In this document: positions 16,874 through 26,600 of the stretch, piece by piece
Position numbering within the stretch: position 1 is the first letter of the stretch
Layout: each line of letters starts with the position of its first letter
NCBI GenBank assembly: GCA_041476565.1
Contig: JBGOTQ010000022.1
Span: 1-37,312 of the forward strand
Reading direction: 5' to 3'
DNA from: DATKMG01 sp041476565
Lineage (GTDB): Bacteria; Acidobacteriota; Terriglobia; Versatilivoradales; Versatilivoraceae
DNA: 37,312 nucleotides
Made by a program: the position numbers and the translations under genes
The notes under the pieces: model-generated
Database searches by the model: none
Told to the model about the DNA's origin: nothing
The model's input: the letters and a program-made list of their open reading frames with translations, nothing else

Positions 16874-17884
16874 ATGGTTACTAAGGTTGGGATTAACGGT
16901 TTTGGCCGAATCGGGCGTAACGTATTGAGAGCGGCCCTCCACGACGATTCCATCGACTTTCTTGCAGTCAACGATATCACTGACCCGAAAACACTGGCCC
17001 ACCTGCTGAAATACGATTCTGTTCTGGGCATTGCCGATGCAGAAATCTCCGCAGGGGAGGCTTTTGTTTCTGTCAACGGGAAAAAGATCAGGGTTTTCAA
17101 GGAAATAGACCCCGCCAGGATCAATTGGACTAGCCTCGGAGTCGAAATTGTCATTGAGTCGACAGGGCGATTCACCAAGAAGGAGGATGCACTGAAGCAC
17201 CTACAAGGCTCGGTGAAGAAAGTTATCATCACGGCTCCTGCCAAAAATGAGGACATCACGATTGTTTTGGGGGTGAATGAGTCGAGTTACGACCCAGCCA
17301 GCCATCATATCTTGTCGAATGCTTCCTGTACCACCAATTGCCTGGCCCCTGTTGCTAAAGTCATCCATCAGACATTCGGTATTCTCAGCGGATCGATGAC
17401 CACTATTCATTCTTACACCAATGACCAACGGATCCTGGATTTACCCCATTCTGATCTACGACGTGCCCGTGCAGCAGCACTCTCCATGATTCCGACTACA
17501 ACGGGAGCAGCCAAAGCTGTGGCCTTAGTCCTCCCTGAATTGAAAGGTAAACTGGATGGGATCGCAATTCGGGTTCCGACTCCGAATGTCTCCCTCGTGG
17601 ATTTAGTGACTTTTCTTGAGAAACCAGCCACTGCCGACTTAGTTAATGCTGCATTGAAACAAGCCGCAGAGAGTGAACTCAAGGGGATTCTCCAGTTCTG
17701 CGAAGAGGATTTGGTGTCTATTGATTTCAAAGGCAACCCGCACTCTTCCATTGTGGATGCCCATTATACAAAGATGGTTGGAGACCGGACCTTGAAGGTA
17801 CTGGCCTGGTATGACAACGAATGGGGTTACAGCTGCAGGGTGCGTGACCTTATCAAGTACATTGCTGGCAAAAATAAGAATTAA
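16874..17884 (+). CDS. gap: Type I glyceraldehyde-3-phosphate dehydrogenase
   Basis: The enzyme oxidises glyceraldehyde 3-phosphate to 1,3-bisphosphoglycerate with NAD in the cytoplasm. The 336-aa product has the Rossmann start VGINGFGRIGRNVLRAA, the NAD-selecting Asp in VNDITD, and the active site SNASCTTNCLAP with catalytic Cys near residue 152 and the His in the TTIHSYTNDQ region. The C-terminal WYDNEWGYSCRVRDL is standard. AAGGAG (16859-16864) lies 9 bp before ATG 16874. An ATG four bases earlier (16870) is out of frame and opens only a four-codon reading frame. It leads a glycolytic run with pgk (24 bp) and tpiA. Confidence 0.97.
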   Translation: MVTKVGINGFGRIGRNVLRAALHDDSIDFLAVNDITDPKTLAHLLKYDSVLGIADAEISAGEAFVSVNGKKIRVFKEIDPARINWTSLGVEIVIESTGRFTKKEDALKHLQGSVKKVIITAPAKNEDITIVLGVNESSYDPASHHILSNASCTTNCLAPVAKVIHQTFGILSGSMTTIHSYTNDQRILDLPHSDLRRARAAALSMIPTTTGAAKAVALVLPELKGKLDGIAIRVPTPNVSLVDLVTFLEKPATADLVNAALKQAAESELKGILQFCEEDLVSIDFKGNPHSSIVDAHYTKMVGDRTLKVLAWYDNEWGYSCRVRDLIKYIAGKNKN

Positions 17885-17908
17885 CTCCCTTTTAGAAAGA
17901 GCGTGGCC

Positions 17909-19090
17909 ATGAACAAACTGACGATTCGTGACTTGAAACTGAAGGGCAAACGGGTTTTCATTCGGGTTGATTTTAATGTTCCTCTAAACGAAGAAGGGCG
18001 GATTACCAACGACGCTCGGGTTCAAGCAAGCCTCCCGACGATTCAATATGCCCTCAAGCAGGGCGCCCGCGTGATCCTGGCTTCTCACCTGGGCCGGCCC
18101 AAGGGCAAAGTGAATCCCAAGATGAGTCTTAAACCGGTCGCTGAGGCCTTGGAGAAGCTCTTGAAGCAGAAAGTGATTATGGCCCCCGACTGCGTAGGAG
18201 AGATTGTTCTCAATATGGCAAAGAGTCTCCAGGATGGCGATGTGATGCTACTGGAAAATTTGCGGTTTCATTCTGAAGAAGAGGCCAATGATCCGGAATT
18301 CTCCAAGCAGTTGGCCTCCCTCTGTGACATGTACGTCAATGACGCGTTTGGAACAGCCCACCGCGCCCATGCCTCAACGGTCGGTATGATCAAATTCGTC
18401 GGGAAGGCGGCATCCGGATTACTGATGGAAAAGGAGCTGAATTACCTGGGCAAGGCTGTCTCTAGCCCTGACCATCCATACGTGGCCATCCTGGGAGGGG
18501 CCAAAGTCTCCGACAAGATCGAAATCATCGAGAATCTGCTCAAAGTTGTGGATTGTCTCCTTATTGGTGGAGGGATGGCCTATACTTTCCTGCAAGCAGA
18601 GGAATTCGAAGTGGGCAAGTCTTTGGTTGAAGCCGATAAGATTCCCCTCGCCAAGTCACTCTTGAAAAAGGCCGAAGAGCGGAACGTGAAGTTGATCCTT
18701 CCTGTGGACCATGTGGTTACCACCAAGATCGACGCATCCGCCCCCACTCGAGTTACCTCGATCCAGGAGACCCCCATCGACTGGATTGGTGTAGACGTGG
18801 GACCGGAGACCATTAAACGGTTTAAAGCTCATATAGCCGAAGCCAAGACCATCCTTTGGAACGGGCCATTGGGGGTTTTCGAGATAGATCAATTTGCCCA
18901 GGGAACCATGGCCATTGCCAGGGCTGTGGCGGAAAGCTCGGCAACAACCATCATCGGGGGAGGAGATTCCATAGCAGCAGTCACTAAAGCCGGAGTAGCC
19001 GACCGAATCAGTCACATTTCCACAGGTGGGGGCGCTTCGCTGGAGTTTCTTAGCGGGCAGGAACTCCCTGGGGTGGCTGCGCTGAGCTAA
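17909..19090 (+). CDS. pgk: Phosphoglycerate kinase
   Basis: Pgk converts 1,3-bisphosphoglycerate and ADP to 3-phosphoglycerate and ATP. The 393-aa length is normal. Motifs in order: RVFIRVDFNVPLNEEG (substrate-binding Arg and Asp), ASHLGRPKGK, ENLRFHSEE, VNDAFGTAHRAHAST, ILGGAKVSDKI, LIGGGMAYTF, ILWNGPLGVFE, IIGGGDSIAAV and HISTGGGASLEFL. ATG 17909 is preferred over GTG 17903 because AAAGAG (17896-17901) then has a 7-bp spacing. The gene follows gap by 24 bp and is most likely transcribed with it. A 206-bp gap to tpiA contains no recognisable gene. Confidence 0.97.
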   Translation: MNKLTIRDLKLKGKRVFIRVDFNVPLNEEGRITNDARVQASLPTIQYALKQGARVILASHLGRPKGKVNPKMSLKPVAEALEKLLKQKVIMAPDCVGEIVLNMAKSLQDGDVMLLENLRFHSEEEANDPEFSKQLASLCDMYVNDAFGTAHRAHASTVGMIKFVGKAASGLLMEKELNYLGKAVSSPDHPYVAILGGAKVSDKIEIIENLLKVVDCLLIGGGMAYTFLQAEEFEVGKSLVEADKIPLAKSLLKKAEERNVKLILPVDHVVTTKIDASAPTRVTSIQETPIDWIGVDVGPETIKRFKAHIAEAKTILWNGPLGVFEIDQFAQGTMAIARAVAESSATTIIGGGDSIAAVTKAGVADRISHISTGGGASLEFLSGQELPGVAALS

Positions 19091-19296
19091 AGAAGACCCT
19101 GTGAAACGCCCGATGGACAAAGGCTGAAGGCTGGGAGGAGATTGCTTTGAACTCTCAGGATGGTTCGCGGCAAGCTGGGCGTAAATTGACCTGTCCGCTG
19201 AGTCTTTCAGCTCCAAAAGCCACTCGTCCTTTGCCCACTCTTTTTTCTTTTTGCCTTAATAATTTCAATCTCTTGCCGTAATAGAAAGGGGTATTC

Positions 19297-20046
19297 ATGA
19301 GACGTCCAGTCATCGCTGGCAACTGGAAAATGTACAAAACGGTCAAAGAAGCAGTCCAATTTGTCGAACAACTGCGACCGTTGGTTCAAAAATCGGACCA
19401 TTGTGATATTATCGTTGCTCCCCCATTCACTGCCCTTTCTGAAACTGTCAGAGTTACCCGAGGCAGTAATATTGCGATTTCCGCGCAAGACATGCACTGG
19501 GAGAAGGAGGGCGCCTTCACCGGTGAAATTTCCGCTCCCATGTTGGCGGAAGTGGGGTGTGCCTATACGATTATCGGGCATTCTGAGCGCCGTCAGTTTT
19601 TCGGAGAAACCAATCAAACTGTCAACCGGAAGATTCGGGCAGCCCTGGATGTTAGGCTGATCCCTATCGTTTGTGTCGGAGAGACCCTGGCGGAGAGGGA
19701 GGCCAACCAGACCCATCAGGTCATCCAGACTCAGTGTTCTGAGGGATTGGCCGGATTGACAGTGGATGACTTTTCCCGTATCATCGTAGCCTACGAGCCT
19801 ATATGGGCCATTGGCACGGGACGGACGGCTACCCCAGAAATCGCTGCTGAAGCTCACCTTCATATTCGCGAGCTGGCCCGAAAGTCCTTCGGTGAGGATT
19901 CTGCCCGGAGATTGAGAATTCTTTACGGCGGCAGCGTCAAGCCGGATAATGTCAAAGGCTTGATGGCCCAGGATGAAATTGACGGTGCCCTGGTGGGGGG
20001 AGCCAGCTTGAAAGCGGAGTCTTTTGCCGCGCTGGTGAACTACTAG
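19297..20046 (+). CDS. tpiA: Triosephosphate isomerase
   Basis: TpiA interconverts dihydroxyacetone phosphate and glyceraldehyde 3-phosphate, feeding the gap/pgk steps encoded just upstream. The 249-aa TIM barrel has the catalytic Lys in VIAGNWKMYKT, the His in IIGHSERRQFFGE, the catalytic Glu in VAYEPIWAIGTG, and the phosphate-binding ILYGGSVKPDN and VGGASL loops. AAAGGGG stands about 6 bp before ATG 19297. It is followed by secG after 37 bp, an arrangement (tpiA-secG) seen in many bacteria. Confidence 0.97.
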   Translation: MRRPVIAGNWKMYKTVKEAVQFVEQLRPLVQKSDHCDIIVAPPFTALSETVRVTRGSNIAISAQDMHWEKEGAFTGEISAPMLAEVGCAYTIIGHSERRQFFGETNQTVNRKIRAALDVRLIPIVCVGETLAEREANQTHQVIQTQCSEGLAGLTVDDFSRIIVAYEPIWAIGTGRTATPEIAAEAHLHIRELARKSFGEDSARRLRILYGGSVKPDNVKGLMAQDEIDGALVGGASLKAESFAALVNY

Positions 20047-20083
20047 GGAGTTGTGTTCGAGTTTTGCGATGGGATGAGAATTA

Positions 20084-20482
20084 ATGACCATTTTACTGAC
20101 GATTATCCACGTAATTGTATGTTTGCTGCTTATCCTGATTGTGCTGCTGCAGTCTGGGAAAAGTGCTGATCTGGCAGGGGCCTTCGGTGGTGCTGGATCT
20201 CAGACAGCCTTTGGGGCCCGCGGGACGGCCACATTTTTGTCCAAGTTAACGACGGGGGCCGCGGTGGTCTTCATGATTACCTCCATGACGCTATCTATCT
20301 ATCGTTCAAAAGGGACAAGCAGTTCGATCATGGAAAAAGCCAAGGTTCCCGCGACCAAGCCCGGCGCGCAGACGCAGACCAAGCCGGCTGTGCCGACTCC
20401 TGGACCTTCCCAGCCGGCTTCTCCCCCCCCTTCTCCTTCTCATCCGGCGGGGTCTGGGGGCCCTCAGCCCCAGCCGAAGTAA
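20084..20482 (+). CDS. secG: Preprotein translocase subunit SecG
   Basis: SecG is the small non-essential subunit of the SecYEG export channel in the inner membrane. The 132-aa protein has two membrane segments (ILLTIIHVIVCLLLILIVLL and GAAVVFMITSMTLSIY) separated by the family loop LQSGKSADLAGAFGGAGSQTAFGARG. After residue ~85 it has a Pro/Ser/Gln-rich tail of about 45 residues, typical of SecG from this and related phyla and probably disordered. It is the last protein gene of the glycolytic run and ends 28 bp before the tRNA gene. Confidence 0.95.
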   Translation: MTILLTIIHVIVCLLLILIVLLQSGKSADLAGAFGGAGSQTAFGARGTATFLSKLTTGAAVVFMITSMTLSIYRSKGTSSSIMEKAKVPATKPGAQTQTKPAVPTPGPSQPASPPPSPSHPAGSGGPQPQPK

Positions 20483-20510
20483 GGCGTGGATTTTGAGTCC
20501 GATTTAGAGT

Positions 20511-20595
20511 GCGGAAGTGGTGGAATTGGCAGACACACCATCTTGAGGGGGTGGCGGCGCAAGCCATGCGGGTTCAAGTCCCGCCTTCCGCACCA
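20511..20595 (+). tRNA. tRNA-Leu (anticodon GAG)
   Basis: The 85-nt sequence folds as a class II tRNA. The acceptor GCGGAAG pairs with CTTCCGC, followed by ACCA, so CCA is encoded. The anticodon stem CCATC (20538-20542) pairs with GGTGG (20550-20554, one T-G pair) around the loop TTGAGGG, giving anticodon GAG at 20545-20547 for Leu CUC/CUU. A long variable arm (CGGC-GCAA-GCC) is typical of Leu, and the T arm is GCGGG-TTCAAGT-CCCGC. Confidence 0.96.
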
Positions 20596-20607
20596 GTCAG
20601 CGGGAAG

Positions 20608-20653
20608 AAGGCTGAAGAGCCCGTTCAACAAGGGTTTTCAGCCTTTTGTTTTT
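20608..20653 (+). terminator. Intrinsic terminator after tRNA-Leu
   Basis: AAGGCTGAA (20608-20616) pairs with TTCAGCCTT (20637-20645), and TTGTTTTT follows directly (20646-20653). This is a rho-independent terminator for the tpiA-secG-tRNA transcript. It also marks the left border of the accessory region. Confidence 0.85.
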
Positions 20654-20859
20654 CATGGGTGGTTTCGGGGGTCCCGGTGGATGACCCTTCCTCGGTGCTT
20701 CCGTTATCAACTGCTGGTAGTCCAATCGTAACTTACGTGCGTGGTATAGTTTGAGACTCAATTCCAGGCCATCAGTTCTGGCGTCGACAAGGTCCACAAA
20801 CCATGAATAGTCTCATCTTTCCAAACCGGCAATGTTAGCTGTCGGGAAAAGCCGACGAC

Positions 20860-21384
20860 GGGGCCATCATTCGCCATGGCTTCTACACGGCTCGAGGGGG
20901 AAAGCGTCGTCGCTACTAGTTGCCGGAATTGTGGGAAGATGTTCTGCTCGACAATCGGAAGATAAGTGGACTGTCTGTCGTGGAGCTTCAAGCCGACGAA
21001 ATGCGAACAATCGTCGGGGGTAGGGAACAATCAATTTGGGTCTTCGCCGTGATTGAAGTCTTGTCTCGGCTTTGGCCTGCAAAGGTGGTCGGGAGACGAA
21101 GCTACAGGAACACGCTGGCTCTCTTCCGAGATGTTTCCAAACGCATGAACCCCGATCGGATTTCGATGATTACGACGGACGGATTCGAGTTCTATAAGAA
21201 AGTCATGGGACCCATCTTTGGGCCAGCCTGTCGCTATGGTCAGGTCATCAAGACGCGCCGGAATGATCGCATCGTGAAGGTTGAGCGAAGGACAGTGATT
21301 GGGGGTACATGGGGGTTGCAACAGGCATTGCGTGAATGGGAAGACTTTTCTAAGTCAGTGTCGATGAGACGGGAGCGCCTCTAG
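20860..21384 (+). pseudogene. IS1-like transposase, frameshifted and 3'-truncated
   Basis: This is a decayed insertion-sequence transposase of the IS1-like type common in Planctomycetes and Acidobacteria. The N-terminal zinc-ribbon is in pieces. HGFYTARGGKRRRY ends at a TAG (20917-20919), CRNCGKMFC continues in another frame, and the DDE core LQADEMRTIVGGREQ to FSKSVSMRRERL is in a third (20920-21384, formally opened by TTG). Within the core, Asp in LQADE, Asp in TTDGFEFY and Glu in VERRTVIG could be the catalytic triad. The helix-turn-helix part between ribbon and core and the last ~100 residues are missing. No terminal repeats were found. It is not expected to be active. Confidence 0.7.
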
Positions 21385-21415
21385 CCGCATAGCAACATTT
21401 GATGGCAGGAGCATC
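21384..21415 (+). repeat. Short segment shared with 28966-28997
   Basis: This segment matches 28966-28997 at about 25 of 32 positions, including the exact 11-mer GCATAGCAACA, in the same orientation. Each copy lies just after an IS1-like transposase fragment, so it may come from the 3' end of that element. The rest of the gap to 21601 shows nothing recognisable. Confidence 0.4.
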
Positions 21416-21601
21416 TTCGACCCCGCGACCTTTGTGTTATGAGTCGATCCTAGACACCACTCGTCTCTGTCTTTCAATAGATTTGCAGTAATTTGCTTCG
21501 TGCATTTGTGCCTTATTTTCATGTAGATATCGTTTTGGCGAAGTACTGCAGATAGAAATCCTTATCGGAAGGCAGTACGCCGCGACTACCCAGATATGAA
21601 C

Positions 21602-22927
21602 TCAGAATTTGTAGATGCGGTGGGCAACCAGCTCGAACTTCGGAGTACCTCGGGTCATGTAGTCGATCTTCAGCAGAACCTCAAAATAGGGGAAGAGGGC
21701 TTTCTCGCTTAGTGCTAGTACCGTACGCAGCGTCTGGACCCAACGCTCGCTGCTGATGAATTGCCCACCTGCTTCGGTTGATGCCATGTCTGTTCCCGAG
21801 ATCAGCAGAACATTTCCTCTTCGGCTCGGGCTTGGCAGAAAGGCCACCCTGCAAAACCCTTGCTTTGTCCATTGGACCTCATAGTTTGCACTCTCACCAG
21901 GAAGGGGCGAGCGATTCTGAAAGTAGCACGACATTGGCGGCGTCTCTCGAAATACGCTTTGGAAGTTCAACTGATTCTCGAAGATTTCCACCCAGGGATT
22001 CGTCCGCCGCGTGCCGACCAGAATGAGGTTGTGCGACTGGAGGTAGTTCACCCCAAAGTCCCCGGCAAAGACGATCTCCGTGGGCAGGTTTCGGCCCGCG
22101 TTGAGCACCGAGAAAGTCGCCGCCGACCGGGCGTCGGAAATGTGAGTGAAGTACTCCCCGACCAGCGCCTTCCACTTGGCAACCTCTACCGGGTCCTTTA
22201 ACCGCTCGCCGCTCAGACGGCTGAAGTCCTTGTCCCGATATTCGTTCAGGGTGAGCTGATACTGGATTGCGTCCTCGAACAATCCAAGGACCACGTCAGA
22301 GAGCACGATGCAGGTCGGGCGCCCGTTGTCGAACATCTGATACCACAGACGATCTACAGTTGCACCCAGCTCGAGATTCCGGGCGGGGCGGGTCGAACTG
22401 ACCAGATTCCAAAGCCCAAACACGAGTCCCGCCACCAACAGAACCCCACCGACAGCCAAAACCAAGAGCGCAGCAATCCGCCGCTTACCCCGGGGGGGCA
22501 GGTACGATCGAAACAACTCTGGCAAACGACCCAGCGGGGAATAGGAGTCGCGGCTGTGGAAGACCGGCGCGTAGCTTCCCTTGGGAATCTCGATCACTAC
22601 CGGCTCGTCCCGGCCCTCGGAGGCGAAATACTGTTCCAACCTCTTGCGGAGCTGGGACACATGCACGCGCACGATTGGGTCTTCAGCCGTGTCGTAATCC
22701 GGCCGGCGGTTGAAAATTGCAATCCCAATTTCCTGTTCCCGAACTACCCATCTCGGATCGGTTGCTTTGCGATCGCAGAGGAACAGAAACAGCGCACGCA
22801 GACGGTTCGACTTTCCAAAGGCGGAACCCGACGCCAACCGCTCCACGAGGTCCCGCATATCCGGCTGGAGGCCGCTCACAAGGCCTGATCCTCCAGTTGG
22901 ATTATCCTCTTTCGTTACTCCGGCCAT
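21602..22927 (-). CDS. Membrane-anchored winged-helix transcriptional regulator
   Basis: This 441-aa protein has a ToxR-like layout. A cytoplasmic winged-helix domain at about residues 35-123 has LRALFLFLCDRKA, then EQEIGIAIFNRRPDYDTAEDPIVRVHVSQLRKRLEQYF (helices) and VIEIPKGSYAPVF (wing). A basic stretch GKRR precedes one membrane helix (about 151-173, IAALLVLAVGGVLLV). The outer domain of about 265 residues matches nothing I know. AGGAGG lies 8 bp before ATG 22927. Such regulators are greatly expanded in Acidobacteriota and often sit next to Oar-like TonB receptors, as here (divergent, 690 bp apart). The outer domain may sense a ligand, and the receptor gene is the obvious target; both are inference. 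Confidence 0.82.
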   Translation of the reverse strand: MAGVTKEDNPTGGSGLVSGLQPDMRDLVERLASGSAFGKSNRLRALFLFLCDRKATDPRWVVREQEIGIAIFNRRPDYDTAEDPIVRVHVSQLRKRLEQYFASEGRDEPVVIEIPKGSYAPVFHSRDSYSPLGRLPELFRSYLPPRGKRRIAALLVLAVGGVLLVAGLVFGLWNLVSSTRPARNLELGATVDRLWYQMFDNGRPTCIVLSDVVLGLFEDAIQYQLTLNEYRDKDFSRLSGERLKDPVEVAKWKALVGEYFTHISDARSAATFSVLNAGRNLPTEIVFAGDFGVNYLQSHNLILVGTRRTNPWVEIFENQLNFQSVFRETPPMSCYFQNRSPLPGESANYEVQWTKQGFCRVAFLPSPSRRGNVLLISGTDMASTEAGGQFISSERWVQTLRTVLALSEKALFPYFEVLLKIDYMTRGTPKFELVAHRIYKF

Positions 22928-23025
22928 TCTTACCGCCTCCTATCTTCCGCGGTTAATCTCTGGCCGCCCTCAGAATTAAGCCAAATCGCCTGTTGGACAG
23001 TCAATTTGGGCGCAATTTCTAGGTG

Positions 23026-23072
23026 TGCAAAATGGCAGGCATCAGAAGATGTTGAAGGATTGCCATTTTGCA
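23026..23072. promoter_or_regulatory. 12-bp perfect dyad between regulator and receptor genes
   Basis: TGCAAAATGGCA (23026-23037) is the exact reverse complement of 23061-23072, separated by 23 nt. It is 99 bp upstream of the regulator ATG. The arms are AT-rich and spaced about 35 bp centre to centre, so they could be a paired operator for the winged-helix regulator, or a hairpin in its leader. No T-run follows. I saw no third copy of the arm in the window. Confidence 0.45.
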
Positions 23073-23242
23073 GAACTAAAAAGGGCTGGTAACAGCGGGA
23101 CCATAAGTCCGGCACGACTCAAGGAACTTACCTAAAGAAGGCACACCCTGAGTTGTCTAAGTTCCCAATTGACAAGTTGATCTAAGGTTCCCCCAATTGT
23201 CAAGACCGTTTTTGAGGGGTTATACGGTGGATTGTTAGGATC

Positions 23243-23490
23243 CATACTGATCCGGATTCCAGAGGCTTCTAGTCCGCCCGCAAACTCACAGCTGGCAAAT
23301 TGAGCGCCATGAGTTCTGTCGGTAATCTCAGGCTGATCTTTCTTCATAGCAGCGAGGCAAAAGTCGGTGTCCAGAGTATTGGAGAGTTCCCAACTTAGTA
23401 CGTACCGGGTATGCAAGTCCAGACTGGCCACCAGGTACATAATCCTCGCTGGAGTAAGACGCAAGCCCAGGTAAAACACGGTAATGGAGC
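23243..23490 (-). pseudogene. IS3-family transposase (OrfB) fragment
   Basis: On the minus strand, about 80 residues match the integrase core of IS3-family transposases: RIMYLVASLDLHTRYVLSWE, LSNTLDTDFCLAAMKK, then GAQFAS-EFAGGLEASGIRISMD. The first catalytic Asp (SLDLHTRY) is kept. The second, normally in the N-S-D-Q-G motif, reads TDRTHG, so Asp is replaced by Thr. The HTH, OrfA and the C-terminal Glu region are missing. The open frame continues on both sides (23132-23533) without resemblance. It sits between the regulator and the receptor genes and may have displaced the receptor promoter. Confidence 0.75.
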
Positions 23491-23616
23491 TGTAAAGGCC
23501 GTTAACGAACATAGTTAATAAACAAAAAGACACTGTTAATTTACGGAAAATTGACTTGCCCTTGCTCCCCTCCTCGAACGTAGACTGCGTTCATCTAAAA
23601 GAATGGAGGTTTTCAT

Positions 23617-26600
23617 ATGAAACTCTCTGCAAAAATGCTGCTCGTGGGGGTGGTGCTGCTGGTGCTTCTTGCTTTGGTGTCCGACGGGGTTTACTCGCAA
23701 GAATCCCGCGCCACCATCACCGGTATCGTGACTGACCCCAGCTCAGCGGTGGTCCCCGGGGCGACAGTCGAGATTACTAACACTGCAACCGGCGTCGTCG
23801 CCAGGACCGTCACCAACGACTCAGGCGCCTTCCGGATTCCCTACCTGATCCCTGGCTACTATAAGTTGACGGTCGGCAACTCGGGATTCAAGACCTTTGT
23901 CCAGTCCGATATCGAACTGCACATGGCCGAAACAGTCGAACTGAACATCCTGCTCCAGTTGGGCGAGTCAAACGAGACGGTCCAGGTCAATGCTGCGGCC
24001 GAGTTGTTGCAGGCCACCGAGGCGAGCCAGAGCGCGACCATCAGCAAAGCCGAATTGGACGAAATCCCTATTCAGGGCGGCTCGGCTCTGGAACTGCTGA
24101 CCTTTGCGCCGGGCATGTCGAAACAGGGCGAGCTGCGCACTCCCTATCCGGCCTGGAATAACGGACTTACCATGGTAAGCTCCAACGGGGCCGGGTTGGC
24201 CCACAATGACATAACGCTGGATGGCGTCGCGAACGAGAGCATTGGCGGACCCGGGCAAAACGGGGCGGCCAATGCCTACACGCGGCCGGCGATCAGTCTT
24301 TCCAGCTATGCGGTCGAGGAAATGAAGATCCAGACCAACGTCTACGACGCCACTCAGGGTCATACCTCCGGGGCGGTCTTCAACATGGTCAGCCGCTCGG
24401 GCGCGAATGCTCTCCACGGCGAGGCGCACTACCAGTTCTATCCCTCCTCCCTAGCGGCGGAGAATCCCTTCAACCGCTCCTACGTGTATTACAACAGCGC
24501 CGAGCAGTACCGCTGGGGGTTCTCCCTGGGCGGCCCGGTTGTGCTGCCAAAGCTTTATGACGGCCACAACAAGACTTTCTGGTTTTTCACAATGGAGAGG
24601 CATCCTTTCAAGACGCCCTCTTCAAGCCAGGAGTCGGTGCCGACCGAGGCAGAAAGGAATGGCGATTTCTCCGCTCTATTGGCCTTGGGCAGTCAATACC
24701 AGATCTACAATCCTTTCTCCATCAAGGACCACTCCGATCTCAGCCGCTCTCCGTTTCCCGGCAACATAATCCCCTCCAACATGATCAGCCCGGTGTCCCA
24801 AAGCATCTTGAAGTACATATCCCTCCCCAACAACACGGCCGGCGTCAGCCCGGACGGACAAGGGAACTACATTTGGGTCGATCCACAAGTCGATACCTAC
24901 GACACCTACAGCACCCGGGTGGATCACAGTTTTTCCGACCGGCACCGCCTGATGGGGCGTTTCAGTTGGGATAAGTGGTTCGAAGGGTGGGGGGACACCT
25001 ACGGCAACGGGACCTCCGGGGAAAGACAGCTCCGGAGCTCGTATGTGGCCGCACTCGACGACGTCTACACCTTCTCGCCCAGCATGGTCCTCGACCTGAA
25101 ACTGGGGGTGACGTACCAGAAGTACGACGACGGCCCTAAGGTCCAAGGGGTCGATTATGCCGCCTTGGGCTTCTCGCCGCAAATGACGGGTTTGATCTCG
25201 CAATCTCTCGCCATTTTCCCAAACATTCAGTTTGGAGATGTATTCGACAATATCGGGGGGACGGCTGGGTATTACGACAACAATACCAACGAAACGTTTA
25301 GCGGCACGCTGAGCTGGCAAAAAGGCAAACACAACCTGCGTTTTGGGGGCGAGTTCCGCAACTGGTCGCAGAATCACTTGAGCACCTCCGGCGTGAATGC
25401 TCCGCTCATCTCGTTCGGGAACAGCTACACCAACGGACCTCTCCCGTCGTCCAACGCCTCTCCGGTCGGCCAGGGGTTCGCTTCCTTTCTCCTGGGGGTG
25501 CCTTCCAGTTCCTCGATGAGCGTTGCCAGCCCCTTCTCGGCCAATTACAAATGGGGCGCGCTGTTTCTCCAGGACGATTGGAGAGTGACTCCCAAGCTGA
25601 CGTTCAATCTCGGGCTTCGCTGGGAACTGGAACTGCCAACGACTGAACGTTACGACCGTATGGAAATCGGCTTCAATCCCTCGGCCGCGCCGAGTTTCGC
25701 TGCCGTAGCCGAAGCGGCTTATGCTACTACCGGATATGCGGCGAATGCGGCCAGCATCGCGGGGGCGGCGAACCTGAACCCGGCCCAGACCGCGACCCTG
25801 ACTAACTGGCTGTCGTCTTTCCCCTCCAGTTCCAAGGTGAACGGCGGATACATTTATGCCAGCCCCGGCAACCGTGGCACCTGGAAGACCGATTGGAAAG
25901 AATTCCTGCCCCGCTTCGGTCTGGCCTACCAGCTAAACCAGAAGACCGTAATCCGCAGCGGCATCGGCATTTTCTACGATTCGCTCGGAGTGGGCCGCAA
26001 CTTTCTGCCCATCCAGGACGGGTTTACCCGCACCACCAATGTCAACTCCTCGGTGGATGGCGGCGCAAGCTATTTGAACAGCCTGTACGATCCGTTCCCG
26101 GGAGGCCTGCTTCCGTCGGTCGGAAACTCGCTCGGGGCGGACTTGAGCGCCGGCAACCCTATCTTCGTGGGCTACCTTACCGCAAGGGAGCCGTATTCGG
26201 CTCATTGGTCCTTCGGCGTGCAACGCGAACTGCCGGGCAGATTCCTTCTTGACGCGAGCTATGTCGGGGCCAGGGGTGTGGACTTGCCGGTAACGAACGG
26301 ATGTTACATTTCGGGCGTTCCCTGCACCAATCTCAACCTGATTCCCCAGAAGTACCTTTCCACCTCGCCCGTCTATGACGGGGACAATCTGGCGGTACTG
26401 AATGCCAGGGTGCCCAATCCCTATGCCGGGATGACCGGAGCACTGCCCAACCTCAGCGGCGCCACCACGACAATGGCGCAACTGTTGCAGCCCTTCTCGC
26501 AGTTCGGCGCCATTCAGGCCACTACGACGGGCGGCACGAGCATGTTCCACTCCTTGCAGGCGCGCATCGAACGCCGCTTCCACCAAGGGTTCAGCTTCTC

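Noticed and set aside
16870..16884. Four-codon reading frame overlapping the gap start
   Set aside because: It is most likely incidental; the Shine-Dalgarno spacing suits the gap ATG, and nothing else suggests a regulatory leader peptide.
19207..20091. Minus-strand open frame of 294 codons opposite tpiA
   Set aside because: tpiA is unmistakable on the + strand; the antisense frame has no family features.
24676..25377. Minus-strand open frame of 233 codons opposite the receptor
   Set aside because: Antisense shadow with the same composition bias and no recognisable domain.
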